This document shows, piece by piece, positions 1 through 8,742 of a DNA stretch of 39,716 bases. Location of the stretch: assembly GCA_019635715.1 (NCBI GenBank), contig JAHBYY010000041.1:1-39716 (forward strand), read 5' to 3'. This stretch comes from Rhizobiaceae bacterium (GTDB lineage: Bacteria; Pseudomonadota; Alphaproteobacteria; Rhizobiales; Rhizobiaceae). Each line of letters starts with the position of its first letter. The first letter of the stretch is position 1. The notes beneath the pieces are model-generated. The model saw only the letters and a list, made by a program, of their open reading frames with translations, was not told where the DNA came from and did no database searches. The position numbers and the translations under genes are program-made.

Positions 1-27
1 CTAGGTCGTGCAGGCGGCACCGACAAT

Positions 28-50
28 CCTCCCCTGCGAAGCGGGGGAGG
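28..50. repeat. GC-rich intergenic hairpin, rhizobial-type repeat
   Basis: A 10-bp stem (28-37 with 41-50, one G-U pair) closes on a GAA triloop. It is followed by a G/C-rich tail to about 75. Short hairpins of this composition are common intergenic repeats in rhizobia (recalled, not searched). It lies about 100 bp beyond the frcK stop, so it could also help end that transcript. The rest of 1-153 shows no convincing gene. Confidence 0.5.
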
Positions 51-116
51 GGGACCGCGAAGTGGTGGAGGGGGCGTGAGCCCGAACCGATAACTCCCTG
101 AATCCGATAGCTCACG

Positions 117-134
117 AAATGCTTCAGAGCATTT
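117..134. terminator. Short stem-loop after frcK
   Basis: A 7-bp perfect stem (117-123 with 128-134) with loop TCAG lies 20 bp past the frcK stop codon in the leftward direction. There is no T-tract, so it is a weak terminator candidate or an RNA 3'-end stabiliser. Confidence 0.3.
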
Positions 135-153
135 GCGTAGTCGCCTCAGAGCT

Positions 154-1077
154 CTATGCCATCTCCCGCCGCCAGGGCGGATTGGCGCCGGCGCGCGACA
201 CGGTGATCGCCGCGGCGCGGGTGCTGAAGGTGAGCACCCTGCGGATCTGCTCTTCGGTCAGGTCGGCGATGCCCTGCTTGGTCAAAAGCCCCTGGTCGCG
301 CAGCGATGCCAGGATGCCGGCATTGATCGTGTCGCCGGCGCCGACCGTGTCGACCACCGCCACCTTGACCGCGTCGACCGAGACGGAATGGCGTTTCGAG
401 AAGGCGACGGCGCCCTTGCCGCCCTTGGTGACGACCATCAGCTTCGGCCCGAGATCCAGCCAGCGGGCGGCGATCTCGGCGGTTTCGCCGTCCTCGCCGA
501 ACCAGGCGAGGTCCTCGTCGGAAAGCTTGACGATGTCGGCCATGGCCAGCATGCGGCGCATCCGGGCGAGGTGGGACGCCTTGTCGGTGATGAAGTTGGC
601 GCGGATGTTGGGATCGAACATCATGACACGGTTCTGGTGTTCCCGCCGCATCAGCGCTTCGTAGGTCGAGCCGCAGGGCTCGGGGATCAGGCTGATGCAA
701 CTGAAGTGCATCGCCTCGACCGCGTCGCCGATCTCCGGCAGGTCGGAAACGGTGAGCATGCGCCCGGCGGTGTTCTCGTCGTAGAACAGGTAGCTGGCAT
801 GGCCGTCGACGAGGCGCACGAAGGCCAGCGTCGTCGGACGTGCCGATTCCCGCAGATAGTCGAAGCGCACCTTGCTCTTGGCGAGCGCATCCTTGAGCAT
901 GGCGCCGAAGAAATCGGTCGAGATGCCGGTGAAGAAGCCGACGGGCAGGTCGAGCCGGCCGAGCGACACCGCCGTGTTGAACACGGCGCCCCCGACATAG
1001 GGGGCGAAACAGGCTTCTCCCGCGACGCTTTCGCGCGGCAGCATGTCGATCAGCGCTTCGCCGCAGCATACGATCAT
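154..1077 (-). CDS. frcK: Fructokinase, PfkB family
   Basis: This 307-residue PfkB/ribokinase-family sugar kinase probably phosphorylates fructose to fructose-6-phosphate in the cytoplasm. The sequence shows the N-terminal substrate-side glycine pair in YVGGAVFN (28-34), the FDPNIR motif (154-159), and the anion-hole motif DTVGAGDT (243-250), in which D249 is the expected catalytic base. Length is normal for the family. The ATG overlaps the stop of the upstream mutarotase gene by four bases, so it is the third gene of a translationally coupled leftward operon frcR-mutarotase-frcK. In Sinorhizobium meliloti frcK belongs to the frcBCAK group on the same strand as the transporter (recalled); here it sits on the divergent arm. 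Fructose as substrate is inferred from the neighbouring frcBCA genes; another ketose or 2-keto sugar remains possible. Confidence 0.88.
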   Translation of the reverse strand: MIVCCGEALIDMLPRESVAGEACFAPYVGGAVFNTAVSLGRLDLPVGFFTGISTDFFGAMLKDALAKSKVRFDYLRESARPTTLAFVRLVDGHASYLFYDENTAGRMLTVSDLPEIGDAVEAMHFSCISLIPEPCGSTYEALMRREHQNRVMMFDPNIRANFITDKASHLARMRRMLAMADIVKLSDEDLAWFGEDGETAEIAARWLDLGPKLMVVTKGGKGAVAFSKRHSVSVDAVKVAVVDTVGAGDTINAGILASLRDQGLLTKQGIADLTEEQIRRVLTFSTRAAAITVSRAGANPPWRREMA

Positions 1078-1520
1078 TGCCGAACCGCTCCCCCGGGATG
1101 GATGACGCCCTTGCGGACGATGACGTTGCCATACAGGCGCGCCTCGCTGGTCGCAACGACGGCGTGCGCCGCCTTCACCCGGCCGTAGAAGGCGTCGCCC
1201 ACCAGCGGCGTCACGGCGATGCCGGGCGCGCGGCGCGCGCAGACGGCGACGATGTCCTCGTGGACGGGGTCAAGCAGGTCGGGATTGCGGCCGACCGTCG
1301 CCCGAAACAGCGCCTGCGGCACGAAATCGTCGACCGGCGTGACCTGCAGGATGGCGTCGAGCAGCGGAACGAGGCCGTGCCCGTCCGCCCTGACCAGCCG
1401 GCGCGCATGTTCCAGCGCCGGATAGTTGGCATCGACCAGCGCGATCTCGTCTCCATGTCCCATGGAGCGCAGCGTGAACAGCATCTCCGGGCTGAGGATG
1501 GGCGGTATGCCGATCAGCAT
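1074..1520 (-). CDS. RbsD/FucU-family sugar mutarotase
   Basis: This 148-residue cytoplasmic protein of the RbsD/FucU family catalyses pyranose/furanose or anomer interconversion of free sugars. The N-terminus reads like FucU: a GIPP.LSPE segment followed by MGHGDEIALVDANYP (about 19-33), which holds the His and Asp residues conserved in the family. The C-terminal ARLYGNVIVRKGVI segment is also typical. I chose the ATG at 1520 over an upstream ATG at 1604 because it begins with the conserved start of the family and lies one base after the frcR stop. Gene order between regulator and fructokinase suggests that it serves fructose, converting the imported ring form to the furanose used by the kinase. 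That substrate is inference; L-fucose or ribose activity is not excluded. Confidence 0.85.
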   Translation of the reverse strand: MLIGIPPILSPEMLFTLRSMGHGDEIALVDANYPALEHARRLVRADGHGLVPLLDAILQVTPVDDFVPQALFRATVGRNPDLLDPVHEDIVAVCARRAPGIAVTPLVGDAFYGRVKAAHAVVATSEARLYGNVIVRKGVIHPGGAVRQ

Positions 1521-1521
1521 G

Positions 1522-2766
1522 TCAGACTTCCCTGGGCTGGCTCTGGGGGCCGACGAGGAACCGGTCGGAGAGGGGAAGGGTGGCGGCGCCGAGGGCGCGG
1601 GCATGAATGCCGACCGTGCCTTCGCGCGCGTCGGGAATCGCCAGTCCCTCGATGTCGATCGTGCCGAAGATTCCGCGGATCCGCTCGACCAGCCGCCCGC
1701 GCACCGTGGCCGGCATCCAGCCCTCGATCACCGCGGCCTCGAAATCGATCACCGCGGAGGCCGAGACGATGGCATAGGCGAGCGCCGCCGCCGCCTGGTC
1801 GATCCACTGGTCGAGATCCTCGCCGAGGTCGCTCCAGTCGTCGGGCGAGGTCCACAGATGCCCGGTCTCGACGCCGCGGGCCCGCAGGGTCTTCTCCAGG
1901 ATGGCGATCGAGGCGACGTCGATGAGCTGTTCCGGCCGGCCGTGCGCGCCGGGCACCGGCATCGACCCGAGTGCGCCGGCATTGCCGGTCGGGCCGCTGT
2001 AGAGCGTGCCGTCGAGCACGACGCCGCCGCCGGCGAAGGCGCCGATGTAGAAATACACGAAGTGCCTCAGCCCGCGGTCGCGGCCGAACACCAGTTCGGC
2101 GCCGCAGGCGGCGGTCGCGTCGTTCTGGAGATAGATCGGAAAGCCGAACTCGGCCTGCATGCGCGCCCTGATGTCGAGCCCGCGCCAGCCCTCCATCACC
2201 TCGCGCGGCGCGCCGGCCGTTTCCGCCCAGTTCCAGAGTTCGAACGGCATGGCGATGCCGAGGCCGGCGAGCCGGCGATCCTGCTGCGGCGACAGTTCCT
2301 CGCGGACCGACTGGATGCCCTGCAGCACGAAGTCGACCGTCGCCTCGGGCATCGGGTAGAGGTAGGAGCTGCGCCGCATCGCGCGCACCGTGCCGACGAA
2401 GTCGATGAGAACGAGTTCGGCGCTGCGCCGGCCGATCTTCAGGCCGAGGAAGAAGGCGCCTTCCGGATCGAGCGACATCGGCACGGACGGCTGGCCGACG
2501 CGGCCGCGGATCGGCTTCTCGCGGCGCAGCAGCCCATCCTGCTCGAGGGCGCGCATGATCACGGAGACGGTCTGCGCCGAAAGCTTCGTCATGCGGGCGA
2601 TGTCGGACTTGGACAGGCTGCCATGATGGCGCACGAGCGACAGCACCAGGCGCTCATTGTGGGCGCGCATGCCGCTTTGGTTGGCGCCCAGGCTGAACCG
2701 GGTCTCCGACGGCTCGTGGACTCCCGGCCTATGGCCGACCGTATCCAAATCCTCCTCCCGAGGCAT
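1522..2766 (-). CDS. frcR: ROK-family transcriptional regulator of fructose uptake
   Basis: This 414-residue ROK-family repressor/activator has an N-terminal MarR-like winged helix-turn-helix (about 38-90, with [17 protein letters not shown]) followed by an actin-like sugar-kinase fold. The kinase half contains the [16 protein letters not shown] motif that normally carries the catalytic Asp, and a [12 protein letters not shown] segment. The usual ROK zinc motif (CxCGxxGC) is absent: the equivalent stretch after NAGALGS has no cysteines. It is transcribed divergently from frcBCA and is first in the operon with the mutarotase and frcK, so it probably regulates both arms, and itself, through the palindrome at 2807-2838. 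No clear ribosome binding site precedes the ATG at 2766. A later start at residue 33 (MRAHNERL) is possible but would still keep the DNA-binding domain. Confidence 0.85.
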   Translation of the reverse strand: MPREEDLDTVGHRPGVHEPSETRFSLGANQSGMRAHNERLVLSLVRHHGSLSKSDIARMTKLSAQTVSVIMRALEQDGLLRREKPIRGRVGQPSVPMSLDPEGAFFLGLKIGRRSAELVLIDFVGTVRAMRRSSYLYPMPEATVDFVLQGIQSVREELSPQQDRRLAGLGIAMPFELWNWAETAGAPREVMEGWRGLDIRARMQAEFGFPIYLQNDATAACGAELVFGRDRGLRHFVYFYIGAFAGGGVVLDGTLYSGPTGNAGALGSMPVPGAHGRPEQLIDVASIAILEKTLRARGVETGHLWTSPDDWSDLGEDLDQWIDQAAAALAYAIVSASAVIDFEAAVIEGWMPATVRGRLVERIRGIFGTIDIEGLAIPDAREGTVGIHARALGAATLPLSDRFLVGPQSQPREV

Positions 2767-2806
2767 GCTTGTTTTTCGGACAGAATGTTCGTCGCGCAGG
2801 CGGCTG

Positions 2807-2838
2807 TCAATAATAAATCAGACTTATTTAATTATTGA
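2807..2838. promoter_or_regulatory. Probable FrcR operator (AT-rich palindrome)
   Basis: In the 184-bp divergent gap between frcR and frcB, an inverted repeat stands out from GC-rich surroundings: left arm TCAATAATAAAT (2807-2818), right arm ATTTAATTATTGA (2826-2838), 7-bp centre CAGACTT. The arms are complementary except for one extra base. ROK regulators such as NagC, Mlc and XylR bind AT-rich palindromes of this general kind. The right arm overlaps a possible -35 box for frcB. Confidence 0.65.
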
Positions 2839-2863
2839 CTTTGGTCGTCCGTTCGGTTTTGCT
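2835..2863 (+). promoter_or_regulatory. Candidate frcB promoter
   Basis: TTGACT at 2835-2840 is a good -35 box overlapping the palindrome. At 17-bp spacing lies TTTGCT (2858-2863), a poor -10. Overlap with the operator would let FrcR occlude RNA polymerase. The assignment rests mainly on position. Confidence 0.35.
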
Positions 2864-2950
2864 GGCTGCGATTTCAGCGGGAGGAAACTGCTGGAGATCA
2901 CGCCGGAGACGGCGTTGGAGAAATTGCTGGGAAATTGCTGGGAGGATAGC

Positions 2951-3985
2951 ATGAAGACCACGAATCTCTTGAAGGCTTCGGTGTTCGGAGCCATGGCCGC
3001 GGGGCTGCTGGCGTTCGCACCGGCCGCGTCGGCGGCCGACATCGGCGCCTGCCTGGTCACCAAGACCGACAGCAACCCCTTCTTCGTCAAGATGAAGGAA
3101 GGCGCGACCGCCAAGGCCGCCGAACTCGGCGTCAACCTCAAGGCCTATGCCGGCAAGGTCGACGGCGACAATGAAGGCCAGGTGGCGGCCATCGAGACCT
3201 GCATCGCCGACGGCGTGAAGGGCATCCTGCTGACGCCGTCCGACACCAAGGCGATCGTGCCGGTGGTGCAGAAGGCGCGTGCGGCCGGCATCCTGGTCAT
3301 CGCGCTCGACACGCCGCTCGAGCCGATCACCGAAGCCGACATGACGTTTGCCACCGACAACAAGCAGGCCGGCATCCTGATCGGCAAATGGGCTGCCGCC
3401 ACGCTCGGCGACAAGGCCAAGGACGCGGTGATCGGCTTCCTCGACATCAATCCCAAGCAGGTCACGGTCGACGTGCTGCGCGACCAGGGCATGATGGAAG
3501 GCTTCGGCATCGACGTGAAGGACCCGAACAAGATCGGCGACGAGGACGATCCGCGCATCGCCGGCCACGACTACACGGACGGCTCGGAAGAGGGCGGCCT
3601 GAAGGCCATGGAGAACCTTCTCCAGGTCAACCCGAACATCAACGTGATCCACACGATCAACGAACCGGCCGCCGCCGGCGCCTACCAGGCGCTCAAGGCA
3701 GTGGGCAAGGAGAACGACGTGCTGATCGTGTCGGTCGACGGCGGTTGCCCGGGCGTCAGGAACGTGGCCGATGGCATCATCGGCGCGACCTCGCAGCAGT
3801 ATCCGCTGCTGATGGCCTCGATGGGTATCGAGGCGATCAAGAAGTTCGCCGAGACGGGCGAGAAGCCCGCGGCGACGGAAGGCAAGGACTTCTTCGACAC
3901 CGGCGTCACCCTGATCACCGACAAGCCGGCGCCGGGCGTCGACTCGATCGACACCAAGGCCGGCCTGGAGAAGTGCTGGGGCTGA
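2951..3985 (+). CDS. frcB: Fructose ABC transporter periplasmic binding protein
   Basis: This 344-residue type I periplasmic sugar-binding protein (Peripla_BP_4 / RbsB-like fold) delivers fructose to the FrcC-FrcA importer. A signal peptide with a basic start, hydrophobic core and ASA-AD cleavage site covers residues 1-28. The mature protein begins [17 protein letters not shown], typical of this family, and later has [15 protein letters not shown] and [10 protein letters not shown] segments that line the sugar cleft in relatives. The ATG at 2951 is preceded by GGGAGG at a suitable distance; an in-frame extension to 2657 is rejected because it would bury the signal peptide. frcB is first in the frcBCA operon. 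A strong stem-loop about 30 bp after its stop should favour higher yield of the binding protein than of the membrane parts. Confidence 0.92.
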   Translation: MKTTNLLKASVFGAMAAGLLAFAPAASAADIGACLVTKTDSNPFFVKMKEGATAKAAELGVNLKAYAGKVDGDNEGQVAAIETCIADGVKGILLTPSDTKAIVPVVQKARAAGILVIALDTPLEPITEADMTFATDNKQAGILIGKWAAATLGDKAKDAVIGFLDINPKQVTVDVLRDQGMMEGFGIDVKDPNKIGDEDDPRIAGHDYTDGSEEGGLKAMENLLQVNPNINVIHTINEPAAAGAYQALKAVGKENDVLIVSVDGGCPGVRNVADGIIGATSQQYPLLMASMGIEAIKKFAETGEKPAATEGKDFFDTGVTLITDKPAPGVDSIDTKAGLEKCWG

Positions 3986-4013
3986 TCGCGGCGGTAAGGA
4001 TCCATCCGGATCG

Positions 4014-4040
4014 CGGGAGGACGGTTCAGCCGTCCTCCCG
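4014..4040 (+). terminator. Intra-operon stem-loop between frcB and frcC
   Basis: An 11-bp perfect stem (4014-4024 with 4030-4040) and five-base loop TTCAG lie 28 bp after the frcB stop. There is no T-tract. This arrangement is common after binding-protein genes, where the hairpin protects the 3' end of the upstream message or partly ends transcription. The rest of the 238-bp frcB-frcC gap holds no gene that I can support. Confidence 0.6.
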
Positions 4041-4223
4041 TCCGCCTCCACTGCGCGGCCCCGTCCGGGCGGCGGGGGCAACAGGCCGTCGACCGGCCCG
4101 GCATTCTTGCCGGACCGGGTTCTTGCAGGTTGCAGACTTTCCGATAATCAAACAACAAGGCTGAAGCCGGATCGCAACCGGGTGGAGCCTGTAGCATGAT
4201 CTGAATATGCTGGGAGGACCGAC

Positions 4224-5303
4224 ATGAGCGCGAGCGCTACCGACCCGAGGTTGGACCACGAATCGAGCTTGTCGCAATCCGATGCGACCGTCGCGTCCTT
4301 TGACGACCACAACGACGCGCGCATCGTGCGACGAATTCAGAACTATCTTCACACCAACCCTGCGGCCGTGCCGCTCATCGTGCTTCTGCTGTCGCTGCTG
4401 GGCTTCGGCATTCTGCTGGGAGGCAAGCTGTTCTCGGCCTTCACGCTGACGCTGATCCTTCAGCAGGTCGCCATCACCGGCATCATCGGCGCCGCGCAGA
4501 CCCTGGTGATCCTGACCGCCGGCATCGATCTTTCCGTCGGCGCCATCATGGTCCTGACCTCGGTCATCATGGGGCAGTTCACCTTCCGCTACGGCGTGCC
4601 GCCCGCCTTGTCGGTGATCATCGGCATCGCCGTGGGCGCGCTCTGCGGCTACATCAACGGCTTTCTCGTCTCCAAGATGAAGCTGCCGCCGTTCATCGTG
4701 ACGCTCGGCACATGGCAGATCTTCCTCGCCGTCAACTTCATCTACTCGGCCAACGAGACGATCCGCTCGCAGGACATCGACGCGATGGCGCCGATCCTGA
4801 AATTCTTCGGCAACAATGTGAAGTTCGGCGGAGCGGTGTTCACCTACGGCGTCATCGCCATGGTCCTTCTGGCGCTGCTGCTCTGGTACATCCTCAACTA
4901 CACCGCCTGGGGAAGACATGTGTACGCGGTCGGCGACGATCCGGAAGCCTCCGACCTTTCGGGCGTAAGCTCCTCCAAGATGCTGCTCCAGGTCTACACC
5001 GTCGCCGGCCTCATCTGCGGCTTCGCCGGCTGGGTGCTGATCGGACGCGTCGGAGCCATCTCGCCCACCTCGGGCGGTTTCGCCAACATCGAATCGGTGA
5101 CGGCGGTGGTCATCGGCGGCATCTCGCTGTTCGGCGGGCGAGGCTCGCTGCTCGGCATGATCTTCGGCGGCCTGATCGTCGGCCTCTATTCGCTCGGCCT
5201 GCGCATGCTCGGGACCGATCCGCAATACACCTACATGATGATCGGCGTGCTCATCATCGCCGCCGTCGCCATCGACCAGTGGATCAGAAAGGTAGCAGGA
5301 TGA
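4224..5303 (+). CDS. frcC: Fructose ABC transporter permease
   Basis: This 359-residue inner-membrane permease of the BPD_transp_2 (RbsC-like) family forms the channel of the fructose importer. A hydrophilic N-terminal extension of about 45 residues precedes the first hydrophobic segment (PLIVLLLSLLGFGILLGG). About eight to ten membrane segments follow. Family hallmarks are visible: LTAGIDLSVGA, INGFLV, FIVTLGTW and the C-terminal VIGGISLFGGRGSLLG loop that contacts the ATPase. GGGAGG is found 7 bp before the ATG. The stop overlaps the frcA start (ATGA), so the two are translationally coupled. Confidence 0.92.
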   Translation: MSASATDPRLDHESSLSQSDATVASFDDHNDARIVRRIQNYLHTNPAAVPLIVLLLSLLGFGILLGGKLFSAFTLTLILQQVAITGIIGAAQTLVILTAGIDLSVGAIMVLTSVIMGQFTFRYGVPPALSVIIGIAVGALCGYINGFLVSKMKLPPFIVTLGTWQIFLAVNFIYSANETIRSQDIDAMAPILKFFGNNVKFGGAVFTYGVIAMVLLALLLWYILNYTAWGRHVYAVGDDPEASDLSGVSSSKMLLQVYTVAGLICGFAGWVLIGRVGAISPTSGGFANIESVTAVVIGGISLFGGRGSLLGMIFGGLIVGLYSLGLRMLGTDPQYTYMMIGVLIIAAVAIDQWIRKVAG

Positions 5304-6085
5304 CGCACCCGGAGCCCCTTCTCACCGCGCGTGGCCTGGTCAAGCGTTACGGCCGCGTCACGGCTCTCGACCACGCCGATTTCGACCTTTATCCGGGAGA
5401 GATTCTGGCGGTCATCGGCGACAACGGCGCCGGCAAGTCCTCGATGATCAAGGCCATTTCCGGCGCCATTACGCCGGACGAGGGCGAGATCAGGGTGGAC
5501 GGACGGGTGGTCCACTTCAAGTCGCCGATGGAGGCGCGCGACGCCGGCATCGAGACCGTGTACCAGAACCTCGCTTTGTCGCCGGCGCTGTCGATCGCCG
5601 ACAACATGTTCCTCGGCCGGGAAATCCGGAAGCCCGGCTTCCTCGGCTCGTGGTGCCGGATGCTCGATCGCGCGGCGATGGAAAAGCGCGCCCGCGACAA
5701 GCTGACCGAACTCGGCCTGATGACCATCCAGAACATCGGCCAGGCGGTCGAGACGCTGTCCGGCGGCCAGCGCCAGGGTGTGGCGGTGGCGCGGGCCGCG
5801 GCCTTCGGCTCGAAGGTCGTGATCATGGACGAGCCGACGGCGGCGCTCGGCGTCAAGGAGTCGCGACGGGTGCTGGAACTGATCCTCGACGTGAAGCGGC
5901 GCGGCCTGCCGATCGTGCTGATCTCGCACAACATGCCGCATGTCTTCGAGGTCGCCGACCGGATCCACATCCACCGTCTCGGCAAGCGTCTCGTGGTGAT
6001 CGATCCGAAGCAGCACTCGATGTCGGACGCGGTGGCCTTCATGACCGGCGCAAAACGTCCGCCCGAGGAACAGAAGGCGGCCTGA
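5300..6085 (+). CDS. frcA: Fructose ABC transporter ATP-binding protein
   Basis: This 261-residue single-domain ABC ATPase energises the fructose importer. Walker A is GDNGAGKSS (40-48), the Q-loop lies in ETVYQNLAL, the signature is LSGGQRQG (153-160), Walker B VVIMDEPT (173-180) and the switch His is in ISHNMPHV. Most sugar importers of this class (RbsA, MglA, XylG) have two fused ATPase domains of about 500 residues; this one has only one, as known for rhizobial FrcA, so a homodimer is expected. The start at 5300 overlaps the frcC stop by four bases, which rules out the longer open frame beginning at 4712. Confidence 0.92.
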   Translation: MTHPEPLLTARGLVKRYGRVTALDHADFDLYPGEILAVIGDNGAGKSSMIKAISGAITPDEGEIRVDGRVVHFKSPMEARDAGIETVYQNLALSPALSIADNMFLGREIRKPGFLGSWCRMLDRAAMEKRARDKLTELGLMTIQNIGQAVETLSGGQRQGVAVARAAAFGSKVVIMDEPTAALGVKESRRVLELILDVKRRGLPIVLISHNMPHVFEVADRIHIHRLGKRLVVIDPKQHSMSDAVAFMTGAKRPPEEQKAA

Positions 6086-6122
6086 TCGTCGCGTCGCGGG
6101 CGGGCGGCCTGAATCTAATCGA

Positions 6123-6150
6123 TTGTATTTGGAGCCGGATCGGTTAGCAT
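6123..6150 (+). promoter_or_regulatory. Candidate glgP promoter
   Basis: TTGTAT (6123-6128) and TAGCAT (6145-6150) are separated by 16 bp in the 134-bp gap between frcA and glgP. Matches to a housekeeping consensus are moderate, and the call is mainly positional. Confidence 0.3.
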
Positions 6151-6219
6151 GGAGTCGGGAGGCAGGGCGCGTCGCGACTGGCGCCGCGCCTGGAATTCGC
6201 AATCCGAAGGGACATCAAG

Positions 6220-8682
6220 TTGAGCGTGATGGCATCCGAACTCCCCCATGCCGACCAGAAATCCGATCCCAAGGCCCTAGCGGACGAAATCCTCAACGTT
6301 CTGCGCTACCGGGTCGGCAAGGACCCAACGGTGGCGACGCAGCACGACTGGCTGACCGCCTCCATCAAGGTGGTGCGTGACCGCGTCATCGACCGCTGGA
6401 TCGGGTCGACCAAGCAGGCCTACCAGGGCAACAGCAAGCGGGTTTACTACCTGTCGCTGGAGTTCCTCATCGGCCGCCTGATGCGCGACGCCTTCTCCAA
6501 CATCGGCATGATGGAGAGCATGCGCGAAGCGCTGTCGACGCTCGGCGTCGACCTCGACCTGATCGCCGCGCTGGAGCCGGATGCCGCACTCGGCAATGGC
6601 GGCCTCGGCCGGCTCGCCGCCTGCTTCATGGAGTCCATGGCGACGGTCGGCGTGCCCGGTCACGGCTACGGCATCCGCTATGTCAACGGCATGTTCCGCC
6701 AGGAGATCCATGACGGCTGGCAGGTCGAGCTGCCGGAGACCTGGCTGGATCACGGCAATCCCTGGGAGTTCGAGCGGCGCGAGCGCTCCTTCGAGATCGG
6801 CTACGGCGGCACGGTGGAATCGATCACCGACAAGCTCGGCCGGCTGGAGCGCCATGTCTGGAAGCCGCAGGAACGCGTGCTGGCCGTCGCCTACGACACG
6901 CCCGTGGTCGGATGGCGGGGCAACCGCGTCAATACGCTGCGGCTGTGGTCCGGCTTCCCGGTCGACCCGATCCTGCTCGCCGCCTTCAATGCCGGCGACC
7001 ACATCGGCGCGCTGAGCGAGAGCAACAAGGCCGACGCCCTGTCGCGCGTGCTCTACCCGGCCGATTCGAGTCCGGCCGGCCAGGAGCTGCGGCTGCGGCA
7101 GGAGTATTTCTTCTCGGCCGCCTCCCTTCAGGACATCGTGCAGCGGCATTTGAGCGTCTACCACGACCTGGCGAGCCTGCCCGACAAGGCGGCGATCCAT
7201 TTGAACGACACCCACCCGGCCGTCGCGGTGGCCGAGCTGATGCGGCTGCTGCTCGACGTCCACGGCATCGATTTCGACGAGGCCTGGCGCATCACCAAGG
7301 GCACCTTCGCCTACACCAACCACACGCTGCTGCCCGAAGCGCTCGAGAGCTGGCCGGTGCCGCTGTTCGAGCGCATGCTGCCCCGCCACATGCAGATCAT
7401 CTATGCCATCAACGCGCAGGTGCTGATCGAGGCGAGAGCGGCCGGCAGCTTCTCGGACGCGCAGATCCGCAACATCTCGCTGATCCACGAGGACGGCGAC
7501 CGGCGGGTGCGGATGGGCAATCTCGCCTTCGTCGGCTCGCACTCGATCAACGGTGTCTCGGCGCTGCACACGGAACTGATGAAGGAGACGGTGTTCGCCG
7601 ATCTCCACAAGCTCTATCCCGACCGCATCAACAACAAGACCAACGGCATCACGCAGCGCCGCTGGCTGTTCCAGAGCAATACGGGACTGTCGTCGCTGAT
7701 CCGCGAGGCGATCGGCGATCGCTATTTCGACGACATCTCCGCCCTGACCGAGCTGGATCGCTTCGCCGACGACGCGGCGTTCCGCGAGAAGTTTGCCGCG
7801 GTCAAGCGCGCCAACAAGGAGCGCCTGGCGGCCATGGTGGCCGAACGGCTCGGCGTGCGGGTCGATCCGTCGGCGCTGTTCGACATCCAGATCAAGCGCA
7901 TCCACGAATACAAGCGCCAGTTGCTGAACATCGTCGAAGCGGTGGCGCTCTACGACCAGATCCGCTCGCATCCGGAGCGCGACTGGATGCCGCGCGTAAA
8001 GTTCTTCGGCGGCAAGGCGGCGCCGAGCTACCACAACGCCAAGCTGATCATCAAACTGGCCAACGACGTGGCCAGGGTGGTGAACCGCGATCCCGCGGTG
8101 CGTGGCCTGCTCAAGGTGGTATTCGTGCCGAACTACAATGTCAGCGCCGCCGAGATCATGATGCCGGCGGCCGACCTGTCGGAGCAGATCTCGACAGCCG
8201 GCATGGAGGCGTCCGGCACCGGCAACATGAAGTTCGGCCTGAACGGCGCGCTGACCATCGGCACGCTCGACGGCGCCAATGTCGAGATGAAGCAGCATGT
8301 CGGCGACGACAACATCTTCATCTTCGGCCTGAAGGCCGACGAGGTCGCCACCCTGCGCGCGAGCGGCTATGAGCCGCGCAAGGTCATCGAGGGCTCGCCG
8401 GAACTGTCGCAGGCGCTTTCCGCCATTTCGTCGGGCGTGTTCTCGCCGGACGATCCGAACCGCTACCGCGAGCTGATCGACGGGCTCTACCAGCACGACT
8501 GGTTCCTCGTCGCGGCCGATTTCGACGCCTATGCCGCCACGCAGCGCGAAGTCGACGCCCTGTGGCGCAACAGTCCGGACTGGAATCGCAAGGCGGTCCA
8601 CAATGTCGCGCGCATGGGCTGGTTCTCGTCCGACCGGACGATCCGCCAATATGCACAGGAAGTCTGGGACATACCGGTGTAG
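6220..8682 (+). CDS. glgP: Glycogen phosphorylase
   Basis: This 820-residue GT35 glycogen phosphorylase releases glucose-1-phosphate from non-reducing ends of glycogen in the cytoplasm, using pyridoxal phosphate. The PLP-binding segment EASGTGNMKFGLNGALTIGT places the Schiff-base lysine at about K671. Other family blocks are VYYLSLEFLIGR near residue 75, LGNGGLGRLAACF near 126, HLNDTHPA and KRIHEYKRQLLN. Length is standard (about 815-840). The start is unusual: a TTG at 6220 has AGGGA seven bases upstream, whereas the in-frame ATG at 6229 is 16 bases from that site, so TTG or the GTG at 6226 is preferred. First gene of the glycogen cluster; 60 bp separate it from glgB. Confidence 0.95.
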   Translation: MSVMASELPHADQKSDPKALADEILNVLRYRVGKDPTVATQHDWLTASIKVVRDRVIDRWIGSTKQAYQGNSKRVYYLSLEFLIGRLMRDAFSNIGMMESMREALSTLGVDLDLIAALEPDAALGNGGLGRLAACFMESMATVGVPGHGYGIRYVNGMFRQEIHDGWQVELPETWLDHGNPWEFERRERSFEIGYGGTVESITDKLGRLERHVWKPQERVLAVAYDTPVVGWRGNRVNTLRLWSGFPVDPILLAAFNAGDHIGALSESNKADALSRVLYPADSSPAGQELRLRQEYFFSAASLQDIVQRHLSVYHDLASLPDKAAIHLNDTHPAVAVAELMRLLLDVHGIDFDEAWRITKGTFAYTNHTLLPEALESWPVPLFERMLPRHMQIIYAINAQVLIEARAAGSFSDAQIRNISLIHEDGDRRVRMGNLAFVGSHSINGVSALHTELMKETVFADLHKLYPDRINNKTNGITQRRWLFQSNTGLSSLIREAIGDRYFDDISALTELDRFADDAAFREKFAAVKRANKERLAAMVAERLGVRVDPSALFDIQIKRIHEYKRQLLNIVEAVALYDQIRSHPERDWMPRVKFFGGKAAPSYHNAKLIIKLANDVARVVNRDPAVRGLLKVVFVPNYNVSAAEIMMPAADLSEQISTAGMEASGTGNMKFGLNGALTIGTLDGANVEMKQHVGDDNIFIFGLKADEVATLRASGYEPRKVIEGSPELSQALSAISSGVFSPDDPNRYRELIDGLYQHDWFLVAADFDAYAATQREVDALWRNSPDWNRKAVHNVARMGWFSSDRTIRQYAQEVWDIPV

Positions 8683-8742
8683 TTTGAAGTCGCGGCAAGC
8701 CGCCGCAAGAGCGGCTGCCGGTTCAGGGAGGTGCGGACGGGA

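Noticed and set aside
1426-2838. Rightward open frame opposite frcR
   Set aside because: It has no recognisable family, while the ROK reading has a full domain match, a divergent operator and operon coupling.
2657-2950. 98-codon upstream extension of frcB
   Set aside because: It would start inside frcR on the opposite strand, read through the operator and bury the signal peptide. A good ribosome binding site marks ATG 2951.
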